From: Lithospermum erythrorhizon
Taxonomy: Eukaryota; Streptophyta; Magnoliopsida; Boraginales; Boraginaceae
Reading direction: 5' to 3'
Assembly (NCBI GenBank): GCA_019722365.1
Contig: JADFUC010002135.1
Location: forward strand, 558,001 to 622,000
Length of the DNA stretch: 64,000 bases
Translations under genes and position numbers: made by a program
Shown: positions 26,961 to 40,399 of the stretch, piece by piece
Layout of the letters: every line of letters starts with the position of its first letter
Position numbering within the stretch: the stretch's first letter is position 1
Notes under the pieces: generated by a model
What the model was told of the DNA's origin: nothing
What the model saw: only the letters and a program-made list of their open reading frames with translations
Databases searched by the model: none

Positions 26961-29900
26961 GTTCTGCGTAAGTTGATGAAAACATTTTTCTTAGATATAT
27001 AAATAGACATTTTCTTGTTAGGTAATCACAACTATTAACTTAATCAATTTACAATTATTTATTAACGTATTGTTCCTTTAGCACCTCGAAAGAATTTGAG
27101 AGGGAGTGCCGTGTAAGGGTTTTCTAAGATTATCGTAAGATCCGTCGCCCGAAAGGCTCGAGAATTTTCACTTTGTTGACGTGTCAACTTTTTGTGGCGG
27201 TGAGTGTAAGGCGCTATGAATGGCGAGCACAAGCGTGTCAAAATTGAAAATGGAGGATTCGATGATGGTGGCCAGCAAATCATGTTTACTTAACGGATGG
27301 GTGGCGTGGTACATGAAACACCGCTTAACATAGAATGTGGTGACTTTGTAACTTTTAGGTTTTAGCGGCCGACAGACTGAATATAATCGTTATGCAGTTT
27401 TCGTTTGTCAGTTTATGCGGTATTAATTGTTATTGAAAATGTCTATTGCGTCTTAAACTACTATTTGAACTATTAATAAATTTTTATTTAAATTAGAAAT
27501 GTTATTTGTTCAATTCGTCATCAATTTTTTATTTTACCGTTATCATAAGCGATTCGCAGTTAAATTAACGTTAAGGACGTTTAGTGCAAAAAAAAAATGA
27601 TATTTGTTACCAAATGTGGTGCAGTTTATCTGAAGCGATTGCTAAATCGACACGTACGGGCGCCGGTAGAATAGAGGCAGGTAGTCCACGCAGCAGGCCG
27701 TTCGGGCGGATTCGATGAGGGGCCTTGGCCCATATCTGGGGGGCGGCCCGGTTAGATTGAACCGTTTTACTAGGCAGTTAGTGATGTTTATAGGTCCGGT
27801 CCGAATAAATGGTTTAAAGGAATTGGATCGAAATCGAGAGCCTATTATTGGTTCGAGGTTTCGGTCCGGTTCGGTATCGGGAAAAAATTTGGATCTGGAC
27901 CCGAGGCAGATACAAGATCTGGGGTGGATATCAAGCTCCCAGTTTTTCGGTAAGTTTTAGGTGGATGCCGTGGTATTAAAAATTTGGATATTTTATTCCG
28001 GACTTTCTTGTGTATTTTGGTCAGGATTTGGGATATTTCGTCCGAGTGCAAATTATTTTTGTATTATACCAAATTTTTGTTTGTTATCAGGGTCATCGGT
28101 CTCGTTATTTGGGATCGGACAAAGCATTATATTCGGGACAAGATCGATAACCTTACGGGTGAGTATGGAGTGCGGTTCTTGAGGTATCGGGTGGTTTTAG
28201 GTTCTGCCGGCCCCGATATGACAGAAGCGTCGCGATATCCGCAAGCTCGGCATTTTCGAACTTACAGTGAGTAAGGTTTCGATGATCCTAAAAGTGAACG
28301 TAATCATCGTTTTCCCCCGAACCTCCTTATTTATCCATGATCAGCCAAATAACTGATTTATTACTAAGCTTACAGTGTTGAAGCAGTCGAGTCGATAATG
28401 TATTAGATTACTAAACTCTACTCGTTAATATAATGAGTAAAGAGCGTTACTACATCCTTGAGATACTTAATGTAATCTTTCATACTTAACGAAGCGATTT
28501 GCGTGTCTTAATCTAGTCGAGTTGTCATGTACGGCATTAGTGTACTATTTTTGTTTGCTTTTTCTCAAGAGCGCGTTAGATGTCAACTACAGACAACACA
28601 ACCTTTTACTATTGCAACCGTGCGTGACTTGATACAAAAATCGTTCCCTTTAATTCTTTAGAGGTGTTTGCCTAAGTTTATTTTTTGATCAAAATCAATT
28701 TATAAATTAATTTGGATAAAAATAAGTATTTGGATAACGATTTATTTCCACGACTTTAAGTTGAAATCGACTATAAGTTGAAAATAAAAAAGTATGATTG
28801 ACTTTTTCATAATTTTTTCTTTCCGACATAAGTTGGTTTGATCGAGTAATTTCTTCACATTATCGCTTATATGTTTTAAAATATAGAAGCGTGATATAAA
28901 TGAGCATCTTTATAGAATGCGTTTTACAGCTTGTCTGACATAAGGCTACATTAAACGTATGCGTTGTTTCTTATCGACTTTATAAGTTGTTCGCTTCTCT
29001 TATTTATAAATTGAAAGAATAAGGTTACTCAGCTTGACCTCTTAATCTCCATATGTTTATTTTTCTGTTTTTAGTTTTGTTTCATTTTAATATTACTATG
29101 TTTTTTTTTCTTTTAATAATCATTAATTTTTAAAATGTTTAAAAATTATCAACTCATTTTTCATAGTTTTCCAATTTAAGTGATTAATGATTTTCTTAAT
29201 CATGTTGCTTAAGGATCATTTATTTATGTTTTTCTTGTAATTTATGTGCTTGCTTAAGAAGGGCACACATTTTCTTTTTTTGTGGTTCAACGAAATTACG
29301 TTGAAGATGAACAAGTCCACCCTGTACGGAGTATATGTTTTCTTTTTACCCACATAAGTTAAATTATTGAAAAGTCTTCCTCAAGTCGAACTCGGCCATC
29401 CTGTGAGTCACGGATGACAAATGAATAGGTGGATCGTTAATTTTAATATTTCTAGTTACTAAAATATACCTGGAAAAGTCAACCATATAGAGATTAACGT
29501 TTAATTACTTCATTGCCGCAATTATAATATATACTACTACGTTCAATAAAGATTATTATCCTATGTTGCCACGACATCTATTTAGAAATCTTTTGCGTGA
29601 CTTTGTTTCATCTACTCATTCTTTTTTTAAACGGACGACAGCAGGTACTTTTTAGTAAATCTTACGATAAATTTATTTATCTAAATGGCGCGAATCGTCG
29701 TTAAATTCACGTTAGGCAAATCTTATATCGCATTAGGCAAATATTAGCACCGGCAAAAGTGTTATTGGAGGAATGTTCGTGATCTACATGATCGCGTCCC
29801 ATCTTTCATAAAACAGCGTCCTTCACCGGTTGTCATACCGATTTTTAAAATAAATTTTATTTTAAAAAGTTAAATTTATCATTCATTTATTTAAAAATTA

Positions 29901-32767
29901 AGTTGTTCGTCTCCCTAGATTTGTACATTTTTCTTCATTTGTATGGTTCTTTTCCCATATATAAATTATGTTTCTTATTTTTGCCCCTCACTTTAATTTG
30001 TTCTGTAAAAAATTAATTTAAAACCAAAGTGCAATGTGATTATTACTTATGAAGTATAAAAATCAAATCCTTACTAAAATAATTCATAATTTAGGATGAG
30101 AGGATATATATGAAGTAAATTCAACATATATGAAATGCTTTGAGTTACTTTCTTTATTTGAAGTATTTACACGTATATTGAATTGAATTAAATAAAATTG
30201 GAATATACTTAGAATAGCAGCGTTAAAAAGTGAGTAATTTAAACTAATAAATTCCAAAACCAATCACATAATTACGTGTGTTGATTAGAGACTGAAGCGA
30301 TTTTCAATCAAATCGACTTGTAAGAGGTTCTCGATATTTTAGTCGCTTAAAATTAATTACTAGGGTAAAATTAGGATTTATTATTAAATTAAATCTAATT
30401 TTATCACTTAAATGGAATATAATAAGCATTAAAATAGGATTCGCTTAAATTTTTGTGATTTTGTAATAAATTAGAGGAGAAACACAGAAATAAAAAATAT
30501 GATTTACAGATAAGCGAGTTGAAATGATGAGTGCGATAAAAAATTGAAGGATGAAAGTAGGTAATGATTACCCATGCAAATCAAGCAAATTGAATTTGCA
30601 AAATCGGCGGAACTTTTGATTATTAAAATATTATTTTAATATTTAATTCCAAGCTGAGCGGTCAGAATCATTACCTTAATAATTTAATTTAATCAACGGT
30701 TAGGTCGTGATGTAGCTTGAAATGAGCAGGCGATCAGCAAGTCGAAGCCTATAAATACCCGTGTTTCGAAAATTAAAAGGATGATGAAAAAGAGAAGAAA
30801 AATTCGGCGAAAGATGAAAAATCGTAGAAACAAAGAAGAAGAAGATACGGCGTTGAAGCAGCTCGGCTTGAAAATTCAAACGGAAGAAGTGCATCTGGAG
30901 CGCTTTGAACACAGGACACACGAAGACGAGTAGGCGTCAAACACACCAAGGAAGGCTTGATCCCAAAATCAGACGAAGCGGTTTGTCCGTCCCAACAAGC
31001 CCAGATTTAGGGAAAGCAGCTACTTGAAGCCACAGCACCCGAATCAAATACAGAGAGGATCAGTGTGAAGCCCAACCGGCGCGATAAGCGTACAATATAC
31101 GAGGAAGGAGGACGTCCCAAAAGGCGTGCCGGATCAAAACTCAATGTTGTAGGAGATACGTTCTTTAAGGCCCTCTGACAAATCAAGTTATTTAGGATGA
31201 AGGATATTTGTTGAAGCATAACTTTCACATTAAATGACAAGTACAAGGAAGGCTGTCGAGGCCCTACTTTGTTGAAGGAGCCGACTCACGAAGCTACGGT
31301 TCATCGAGTTGATTACCACTTGGCTAGTAGAGCTTACTGAACTAGTTCGGTGCTGAGCCAATTTCAATGAGCGTACCGACGGGGCAGCCTGTCGAGAGTA
31401 AGTAATGCTCGAAAGTCTCAGCTACGTATCAAAAGGTGGCTGTCAATGAAAAATCACATATCGGCCAAAGAGGGTTAGGCTTTGATCAGGTCCACATATC
31501 AATCAGAGGATCAGTCACATGTCCATGCGTATCTTGGGATCAAAGTGAGGCAAAATGATTCGCTTGAAGTAATAAAAGTGATCGAGGATGCAAAGGTGCA
31601 GGGTTGAACCATGTCGAGCCTCAAATACCAAATTAGATTCCGAGCACGGCCGAGAGCCAGCGTATCGAGAATCGAAATACCGAAACCAACAGGCCCATTT
31701 CAAGTCAAAATTTATACTGTCAGCATACCTAGGAAATCACACGTCCAGGTTTGATAAATTTAACTTTTTATACAAAGCTTTATTATTTCGGATCGCATGC
31801 AATAACTTGATCAGATTATCATGAGGAGACAAACGTCCTTTTAGATCTGAATGTATGTTATTGGTCCTCTTACTCGTTTAATTATAGTTGAGCAACATCT
31901 CTTATTAATTTAGTTTATCCACCAATCACTTATTGCAGGAATATATTCTTCATGAATCTCAATCTTTAGTTTCAATATAATATTTAGTTGCATCAATTAT
32001 CGCCGTCATTGGATGGATAATTCAAACGTGAAAGCTACAGCTTATACATCTTCCATGAATCTTGATTGAGCTCTCAAACCTCTGACTTGCTAAACCTACA
32101 AGATTTTAGAGAACTACACGTTACACTTTAAAGAAGTTGAGGGCACATTTCAAAGAATGTAAACTATAGAAAATAAATTAAAATATTGATAACTGATCAA
32201 AGCAGGATGTAATTAGTGCAATTAATTTATTTGTGAGAGGACGTTGACCATATTGGATATACATTACTTTCTTTTTTTTTACTTAACTTCTCATCCTACC
32301 CTAAATTATTTATTTCATATTACTTATCCTTCTATATTTTCAATACAATTTCACATACTTTTTTCCTATTTTAATTTATCCCTAATACAGAGTATTAAAC
32401 ATATATTTTCATAATTTCTCTTTCTTATTTAATTCATTATTCCCCTCATTTAATCTATCACTTAAATTATTCAAAAATAGAAAGAGAGCCATAAAGTAAT
32501 AACAATTATATTTCGTACATTATTGATTAAGGTCATACATGTCAAAACAACTCATTCCTTAATCTATGTGTAAATATCTATGATTTCAAGTAAGAAAAAA
32601 TAAAGAGAGTAGTATTAAATTTTTGGTGAGAGATTAGGTGGTATATGTTGAATTAATATGTGTAATAGATATAAAATGATTTGAAGTGTTGGGAAATGAA
32701 CAATGTGATATTTAAACACCCCACCATTTTGACTCTTGCTAGCTAGTGACATGAAGATATTGGATTC

Positions 32768-32985
32768 AACCCGTAATGGTAGTCAAGTTGGTAGAGTATG
32801 TGAATTTGTGATCGTGAGGTTATGAGTTTGATTCCCCTACGAACACTTTTGTTGGTCGAGCATGTCACACTGGCTGGGCTTGCCTAGTGTGGTTTACTGG
32901 CGTGGTTTGCAGGCTATTGCGTCAGCCCGAGGTTTACCTAGTGATCACTATGCACTCGAAAAGTAGCAGATATGGGCAGGGTCGA
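32768..32985 (+). mobile_element. Au-type tRNA-derived SINE
   Basis: The segment begins AACCCGTAATGGTAGTCAAG with a box A-like TGGTAGTCAAGTTGGTAGAG and a box B-like GAGTTTGATTCC. It continues with the body typical of Au SINEs: GGGCTTGCCTAGTGTGG, GTGGTTTGCAGGCTATTGCG and GAGGTTTACCTAGTG, then a cytosine-poor tail. Au SINEs are a known family spread across many flowering plants. The 3' end and target duplication are not clear, so it may be truncated. Recognition is from memory of the family consensus, not from a search. Confidence 0.75.
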
Positions 32986-33143
32986 ATCTAGAGAATTGAA
33001 AATGGTGGTTCGAAATATAAAAAAAAAAATTGGACGATTTTTATATTATTAATAAACTATTTACAAGAAATATTTTATTATGGGATAAGAAAATTTGTTA
33101 AAATGAGTAAATATTGTCTTAAATTAGTCAACAATATGTGAGT

Positions 33144-33230
33144 AAATTATAATTAGGTCATAATAAATTACAAAAAATGAATTTGAGTCAATTATAATTA
33201 GGTCATAATAAACTACAAAAAATGAATTTA
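33144..33230. repeat. Two-copy tandem duplication, 46-bp period
   Basis: AATTATAATTAGGTCATAAT and the bases after it (to GAATTT) occur at 33144-33184 and 33190-33230, differing at one or two positions. Confidence 0.8.
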
Positions 33231-34169
33231 GAGTGGCTAAGGTGCATTAGATATAAAAATACTTGTGGTAGTACATAGAGTAGAACCAAGTCCTTGAAGA
33301 TGAATAGTAAACTACTTACCAATTGACATGTATATGTTTTTAGTAGTTCAATTGTACCACTATGAACTAATAGAGATTCGCCGATGAATGTAGGCCCGTT
33401 AAAAAAATATTGGATTCAAAACTTATTTTATCCTTAATTATATAAAAAAATCCTTTTAATAAAACACGAAGTGAAAAAATGTATTACTCGTGTCCGTGAA
33501 CTAATTAAGCACCGAAGGATATATACTCGGCGTTGGGACTCGGAATTGCTCGTCTCAAGACATTAAATGATCTCGTAACTAGATAGCACTAACTGCAAAT
33601 ATTAAAAAACTGTGTGTACCAAATTTCTTTATACCAATTTATCTATTTTTCCGGGTTAATATCAACTCAATTACGACTTAATTTGGAAAACGGTAATTTA
33701 TATACACATATTGAATTTATTATGAGATATATAATGCATGTGTCAATAGATAATTGATCTAGTACTTCACCAGAACGTGGTCAAAGATACATTAAAAATA
33801 TTAAAATATAATTTTTATGTGAAATCTAGTATTTTGAAATAAAAGTTAAGGCTAAAATGAGAGCGGAAGAAATATTTTTATAATCTTTTAATAATAACAT
33901 TTGATTAATCATACCATAATTAAAAAATTTGCCAATGTCCAGAAAGCTTAATCTTCAAAGTTAAAAGATTCCAACTAAATTGAGTATCTTGTAACATGAC
34001 GAGTACACTGACTTTACCTAAGTAGGCCGGATAAATGGAAAGTAAATTACTCATTATTTAATGGTAATCCCATGGGATCGGAACCTCCGATTCCTTGAAA
34101 ATCACGTGTAGAAAAGATTCGCATATATAGCTAAGCTTCTTCTCACATGAAACTTTGGAAAAAGATATG

Positions 34170-34743
34170 TGATATCTGTCTTTTTTCTCGAGGTGTTTGG
34201 AAAAGTGTTGTTCGGTTTTGTCCTAAACTACGAATTCTCTTGGCTCACTAGCGATGGGTACCGTTCGGGGATTGGTCTTAAGCCCGCGAAATTTGATCAG
34301 AATTTCGCTTTGGGCACAGGCTGCGGGAGGTCGCAGGAGCAAGCGGCCAGAGATGTTGGGGTATTGCCTCCCTCGCTTGCCGAATTCGTAACTTTCACAG
34401 GTAAGAGGTTTTTCCGCTTGCTCACGTCGTAGTGATCTTCGTTAGGCGATTCCGACTTGATGTCCGGGTAGTGAGGGTATACAGGCTACGACGAAGTCGA
34501 TAAGTAATTGACCCCGTGCTTAAGTCGGTTTGGATTTTGACACGCGGAAGTAAGTATGAAAGTTATAGTTTTTAGCGTTATTTAAATGGAGCTTATGGTT
34601 GGGTATTTATAAAAGATCTGCATAGCTTAAAACCTTGGAATAAAACGAAGTAATAAATGCATCACCGAAAACGATGTGGCCGTTTATTGGAGAAGGCCGC
34701 TTGATGGATTTGGGCGGCCCGTGGATTGGGCACCATTGGATCA
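34170..34743 (-). repeat. 3' LTR of copy B
   Basis: It matches the right LTR at several points in order: TGTCTTTTTTCTCGAGGTGTTTGG, with GGGGATTGGT, GTCGTAGTGATCT, GACTTGATGTC, GCTTAAGTCGGTT, GTATGAAAGTTATAGTTTTT and GGATTGGGC. TG and CA ends are taken from alignment to the other LTR and may be off by some bases. Confidence 0.65.
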
Positions 34744-37700
34744 TGTTGGAGTATATATCTGCTTTTTGAAATATCGGTTCATCATCAATTCTTCCTTGAA
34801 ATGGTAGTGGAATATGAGGGATTTAAACTTTTACCATGCGGCCAGAAAACTGTGACCTCTTTATGGCCAAGAAATCCCGAGGTTACTACTCACTCGCGTA
34901 TAAAAGGTAAGATGTCTCTTGCTTTTCTCGAGCTTCTTATTACATTGTTTTCTCGGAATTTTGTTCTCTTTAAATAACCCAAAAATCTTCCTGCACTTTT
35001 TCGTGATACCAGTTTTTACCGCTCATTTTTTTTGTAATCATGGCAAATTCACAATAAACCCATGACTCCAGCGTCCAGCCCCGGTCCCTTTAAATCGCTC
35101 ATCCGGACTATACGAGAATACGTTTAGCGAACAATGCTTGAGTGGCGGCGTATAGTTTCGATGATAGAACACATTACCCCGACATATCGTCGCTTTTGTA
35201 TATTATTAACGGCGTGTGGTTATTGTCCCCATGATAATATTAACATTGATGCTCGGCATACCGATCCACAGCCGCTTCTTTGGATAACTGCGCGCCGATC
35301 GCGATAGGCACCGAGGCTTGAGGAGCGATTTTACGGGCTCAACTTTTTTAAGGGCGATCCACGAGGCCTCAGCGTTGCGATTGGCAGATCAAATTTCCCC
35401 GACATAGATGATTGAGGCCACTTGGGCGTGATGCCTAGATGCATCGTGGGCGCCCCGCGCGATATTGCCCCGCATACGAGGGTTCCGCGTTTACCCGGCC
35501 AGGAACCTCCCGAAGGGAAGAGGTCGAAAGAACGCGCCGTTGGAAGAGTGAGGGCAAAGGCGTTCTGGCAATTACCGGAGGTCAGTACGGGCCGTCCACA
35601 TGACTACTATAATTTTCCCGAGGTGAGCCGGGATCCCACAGATAAAAGGGAGAACGGTGATGCTCGCTCTGAAGATCGAAGTCTGCAAGAAGTGCGCCCA
35701 CATCTTTCTTGGGATCTTTGCCATTTTTGGGAGTTTTACGAATTATAACCTCCGGCTTTCACGTTAAAGTTCATGGATGAGATGTTAGTTACGCTTTGAG
35801 TCGTCTTCCAATTGACTAATGTCTTTCTTTGGTTGTTGCCGCGGTTTTCAAGAGTGGTGTGCTTGGCTAGTCGAGAGTGATTCCCCCAACTTGGCGTTGT
35901 TACGCTATGGACAGCGTCGTTCCTGAGATCCACTGCTTTATTTTCAATCGTTTCTCCCCGATAAAACTTTACGTACCACGAGGTAGACAAAGTTGAGCAC
36001 AGTTGGTAGTTCCGAACTTTGGTTTGCTGAAAAGAGGACCGGGAGTGATGTCTGACCATTTGGTCCATGGCCAGGCTCCCATTTCTCAGCGTCGAGAACT
36101 TTGCGAGACCGAAGTGACATAGAAGTTGAGGGGTTGGATTTCGAGGCTCCCATGGCAGTTTTCTACGACGAGGATGTGCTTATTAAGCGGTAACCAAAAT
36201 ATTGATAACTTTCCCAAACTCTAGCCGTAATTTATTTACTATTTTTATTTTTTATTTATTTATGTCAGTTCTCTCTTTCCTTACGTTGGCCTTTAACTAC
36301 GTAAAAGCATCTTCGGGAGTTGCTTGTACAGCATGCCTCCATGAGGTGGACTCTAGTCCAGTTACTTCGGAGATGGGACATTTTTGGCCAAAGTCTCGAG
36401 AAAGAGGAAAAGCTAGATGCAATTCGCTGAGGCTTCCCATTTACTAAGAAGTCAAAAGCCCCCGAGGTAAAATTATTAGAAGCGTCCTCACGAGAAATTT
36501 ACTCCTTGTGTATAAATGGCGGTCGTAGAAGCTTTCGGACGCCTTTCCCGGGACCTAAAACACTTGGGATTTACTTTGGTGATTCGGTTCGAATGCCGCC
36601 GTTAATTTTTATCATACACTTAAACTTAAGCACTTCGCCGATCATTTCTCTCATAGAATCGGGTTCGGGTTAAAGAGGTCATTGAGCTTTCCCGCCCCTG
36701 CAAAACTTTGCTTTCGGGGGTAGTAGCGAGGGAGGCGTCTACAGAGTAAAATCTTCCCGCAACCTGCGCGGTAAAGAATTGTGATACGGGAAAAGATGTA
36801 GGGGATCGTGGCACAATCTTCTCGCAGAAGAGGCAGCATTTCTTATTCTCGGCTTCCGTACCGGGGTATTTTTCTTGCTTTTCACTTGAATCTCGTTTCT
36901 TTCTTACCGTAGGTTGGTTTCTTACTGGCTAGTAGAGTGTGCCTTTATAGCTTATCTTTTATGGAAAAGAAGCGAAGAGACTCTTTTATTAAAATTTGTT
37001 AATGAGAAATGCTTTATTAGAAGCGACTTCAGCGAGGCCACAGCAGGAATGATGATCTGGAAATAATAAGTATCAAGGACACTTACGGCGGTTCATGATG
37101 AGTCTCATACTTGATCGGTATGAAGCGGATGTAGGCGCTCGTGAGGGAGATCACTTAAGAGTACTTGGTGACTCTCCGGTTTAAAAGGTCGACTAGACTC
37201 TTACCGACTACTCTTGGGCGTCACGAGGAGAAAATGTTGGAGGTTGTCATTCTTGACCTCTCTCCAGAAATTTGTTGTCGGGGGCAGGAGAGTCGTACTG
37301 AGGACACTTATTGACAGCCAGTCTCTCTTGTAAGAGTTCAATTCGAAATTATCTGGGTATTGGGAGTCCGTTCTCTTTCCCTGGTGGGTAGAAAGACTTT
37401 CGGGAAGAATCACGTGGTCATTAGCAAGTGATGAGTGAGGAGGAGGACACGGTCAATCGATCCGAGGGATGATGATGCGCTTTGGTGAAGATGTCTTCCG
37501 AAGATGCCCAGTGAACTACTTAACGGTTTTTAATTTTGTAACCTTTTGTTCTTGGGCTTTGAGTGTAGATTAATAGATGCTTGTGTAATACCTTTTGATC
37601 CCAACGATATCTACTTGTGGCTTTTATACATTTTTGTAATTTTTCTTTTATTTTCACTTTTCTCTTCTTCCTAATGTATTCTCTCTTTACAGCATTTTTT

Positions 37701-37805
37701 CTTAAATTCTTTCGTGCTATATATATCTTAGATGAGATATACTTGTCTTGAGATTTAACTTTCTTTTCGTGGGTTTATCACGTCTTATTAAATCTTTTTA
37801 TACCT

Positions 37806-38380
37806 CACAGTGATCTGTTAAACCGGATATATTCAGATGGAGGGTTGGTTGACCAGGGATAGTTATCCCTTCGGTCAGTTCTCTACAAGTTTTTCGTTTC
37901 AAATGATCTTATTCAATTCGAGATCGAGGTGATCTTATTCATTCGGGTTTTCGTTGGAGAAATAAAATAATCTTATTCATTTTTTATACCAGTGATCTTA
38001 TTAAGCGGATATGTTACTACAAATGGAAATTGATTGATCAGGAGTAGTTATCCGTTAAATTCGAAATTCTCCAAAAGTTTTTTCCTTTCGAATGATCTTA
38101 TTCAATTCGAACCCCGAGTGATCTTATTCATTCGGGTTTTTCTCCTTGGAGAAATGAAATGATCTTATTCATTTTTTATACCAGTGATCTTATTAAACAG
38201 GATATGTTACTAGGTAGGTGATTGACCAGGGATAGTTATCATTTCGGGTCGAGTGCAAAGTTTTCCTTCCGAATGATCTTATTCGGTGAATCGCGAGTGT
38301 CTTGTCGTTGAGGTTTCTCATGGAGAAATAAAATGATCTTATTAAATTTTATATATTTAGGTAATCTTTATTCACACTTT
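37806..38380. repeat. Tandem array in the gypsy element, three units of about 190-200 bp
   Basis: Units start at about 37806, 37991 and 38191, each with CAGTGATCTTATTAA, then GGATATGTTACTA, GGGATAGTTATC, AATGATCTTATTC and GGAGAAATAAAATGATCTTA. ATGATCTTATTC is also repeated inside each unit. The array lies downstream of the pol remains, given that the element reads on the minus strand, in the position of the 3' untranslated region. Confidence 0.8.
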
Positions 38381-40399
38381 CGGGTATGTTCAGCTCTTGT
38401 ATCTCTTTCAACGATCGAGAAATTTTGTTCAAAAGATGCATAGCGTTCTTCACAAAGCCGCTTTTCCTTGAGAGTTAAATTTACAAAGATGCAGGGGATT
38501 CCTACAGACATAATATTTTTCGGATAAATTCGATGCTGAGTGTGTGCTTGATCGCTTTACTAGAGCTCTTCATTCATCGTCCCGGACGCATGACCCGTCG
38601 ATCTGTAGGCCGCTTCCCGTTTAGGATTGAGTTTGTCGCTTGTTTCTTCGGTTCTGGCTGGCACTTGAGAGTGCTAAAGACCCGAATTCCCAATGAATTG
38701 CGAATTTTTAACCACCGCTTGATTGTAGGACCGAGATGTCGTATTAGCAGCCACTGTCCAGATCTGAGGGCTCGATCCACTTAATTCATTAGTGTCGAGG
38801 CACTCTACCATTCGGTCGCATTCTTCTCTTGGTCGAAGCATGTTGCACTTATGTTGGGGAAACATAGTTCAGGCGGGATAACCTCGGTTCCCAAACCACA
38901 GGCCCGAAGGGGCGTTTACTCCGATTTGCATTGGGAAGAATTAGATCCTATAAGATAGTCAGTTCATGAGCTCACACAGGCCATTTTTCTTGAGGATAGC
39001 ATCTTTAAAATGCGATGTTGATCGAGGAGCGTTCTGCTTATCTACGTATTAGCGAGGCATTCGAGGCGAGGTCCGTTATCGATACCCGATATCTTGAGGG
39101 ATACCGTGTCAGTGATAATATTCTTTCTAAATGAAATATTCATGTCCTCGGAAGTGGTGTTCACTTAATGGGATCGCGCCATGACTTCTTTGAAATAGTC
39201 AGCAGCAGCGGCATCATCTTTTGTATTTGTGCTTGAGTTTCACGAGCGCCTACCCAATCGATACCACATGCTTGAAAGTGCTACGAAAGGACGGTCATTT
39301 CTACATGGAGTTGCACAGGAACCGACTTCATTTTTGACACGATTGCTTTTTTGGCGTATTCTAAGGAATAGGTCATGAGTGTAGGCCAATTATAACACGC
39401 TCGGGGTAATTTTTGGGAGGCTAAGGCCTTGCCCACGATGACCTTGATCCGCTTAAAATCGACTTCATTTAATGTTTGATTTTTTCCTCTGGGCGCATTA
39501 CATCGAAGTTCGACTGCGAGACTTTTGTATAACTCGTCTTTGGAATATTTGGAATTTATAAATTTCCTCACTACTGTAGTTTCGAGAACTGGTTTATCCT
39601 CATGCGGCTCCATGTAGTTAGAACTTGATGATGGGACTCTCCCGTCTTCCACTTTACGGTCTGCGTGGGATATGCCACTTATCTCGCCGTGATTAGATTA
39701 ACTTTCCTGTGCTACATATGCGCTCCTGCAGGGGATGTCTTCGTAGTAAGTGGTGGCCAGTCGGGAAAGGTGATCTGCGTGTTCATTCTCCTGTCGTGGT
39801 ATATGTTCAAATATGAAGTAATCAAACTTTGGGGTTATGAGCCTTGATACTTTTTGGAGAGCTTTATTCTAGACACCTTGTCGCCGCTATGCATTGATAA
39901 GCCCAACTTTGAATCTCCTCGGCCCATCGTTCGGGTTATCTTTCGAACTTTTGGGCATTAACGACCCGTCGCCCATGTATCTTCGAAACTTCGTTGTTTA
40001 GTCGTTTTGAATGAAAACCTCGAGGCATACTCAGCTAATATCCACTTTCGGGCCTTGGATTAATATTACAGCTCACGACCCTTGAGGTTCTTTGGCGTCG
40101 GCGTCACAGATCAGCTGGCGTCGTTACGGGATTTCGGGCACCGCGGCTCCCGATTTCTCTGAGGGATGCGGTTGTACGTTACATGGCGAAATGCGAGGCT
40201 TGAGCGCTTTACCCTGATTCCGGGACAAAGGTAATCTCGAATTCTTTCGACTCATGCTCGAAAATGCAGTGTCTTCCGTCCCCATCTGCGAGGATTAGAG
40301 AGGATTTGTTTCATGGGTTGCTCTTGTAACTACCATGATAGGGGTGAGCCTCGGTATGCTTGGCTTTTCGGTTGTTATTATCGAGTCATGGCGAACTTA

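Larger units (their letters stand above)
22540..31900. mobile_element. Mosaic of unclassified decayed repeats
   Basis: GC content and base texture change sharply at about 22540 and stay mixed to about 31900. Within it: GC-rich coding-like debris at 22560-23770; two clusters of a GCGTGGTACCACGTTT-like motif (23970-24190 and 26750-26960); decayed minus-strand coding-like pieces at about 25270-26330; a GC-rich patch with GGTCCGGTTCGG at 27650-28270; and an unclassified segment with a TATAAATA box at 30741-30748 leading into GC-richer sequence to 31800. No intact frame, LTR pair or recognisable transposase or polymerase domain was identified, so the class of these elements is left open. They are old and probably nested. 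Confidence 0.45.
31901..34169. other. AT-rich spacer between repeat blocks
   Basis: No gene seen. It includes an Au-type SINE (32768-32985) and a 46-bp-period two-copy tandem duplication (33144-33230). The remainder is AT-rich DNA. Confidence 0.5.

Noticed and set aside
32768..32860. tRNA gene
   Set aside because: The box A and box B-like motifs belong to the head of an Au-type SINE; the cloverleaf is not complete and the SINE body follows.
35422..35748. 108-codon plus-strand frame in the gypsy element
   Set aside because: Lies within the element's 3' half, opposite to its pol strand, with no recognisable domain.
37806..38380. CRISPR-like or centromeric satellite array
   Set aside because: Only three imperfect long units without unique spacers, inside a plant retroelement; better explained as the element's variable 3' tandem repeats.
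39281..39652. 123-codon minus-strand frame as a host gene
   Set aside because: It lies on the pol strand of copy B downstream of the RT relic, so it is best read as decayed RNase H/integrase-region sequence, not a separate gene.
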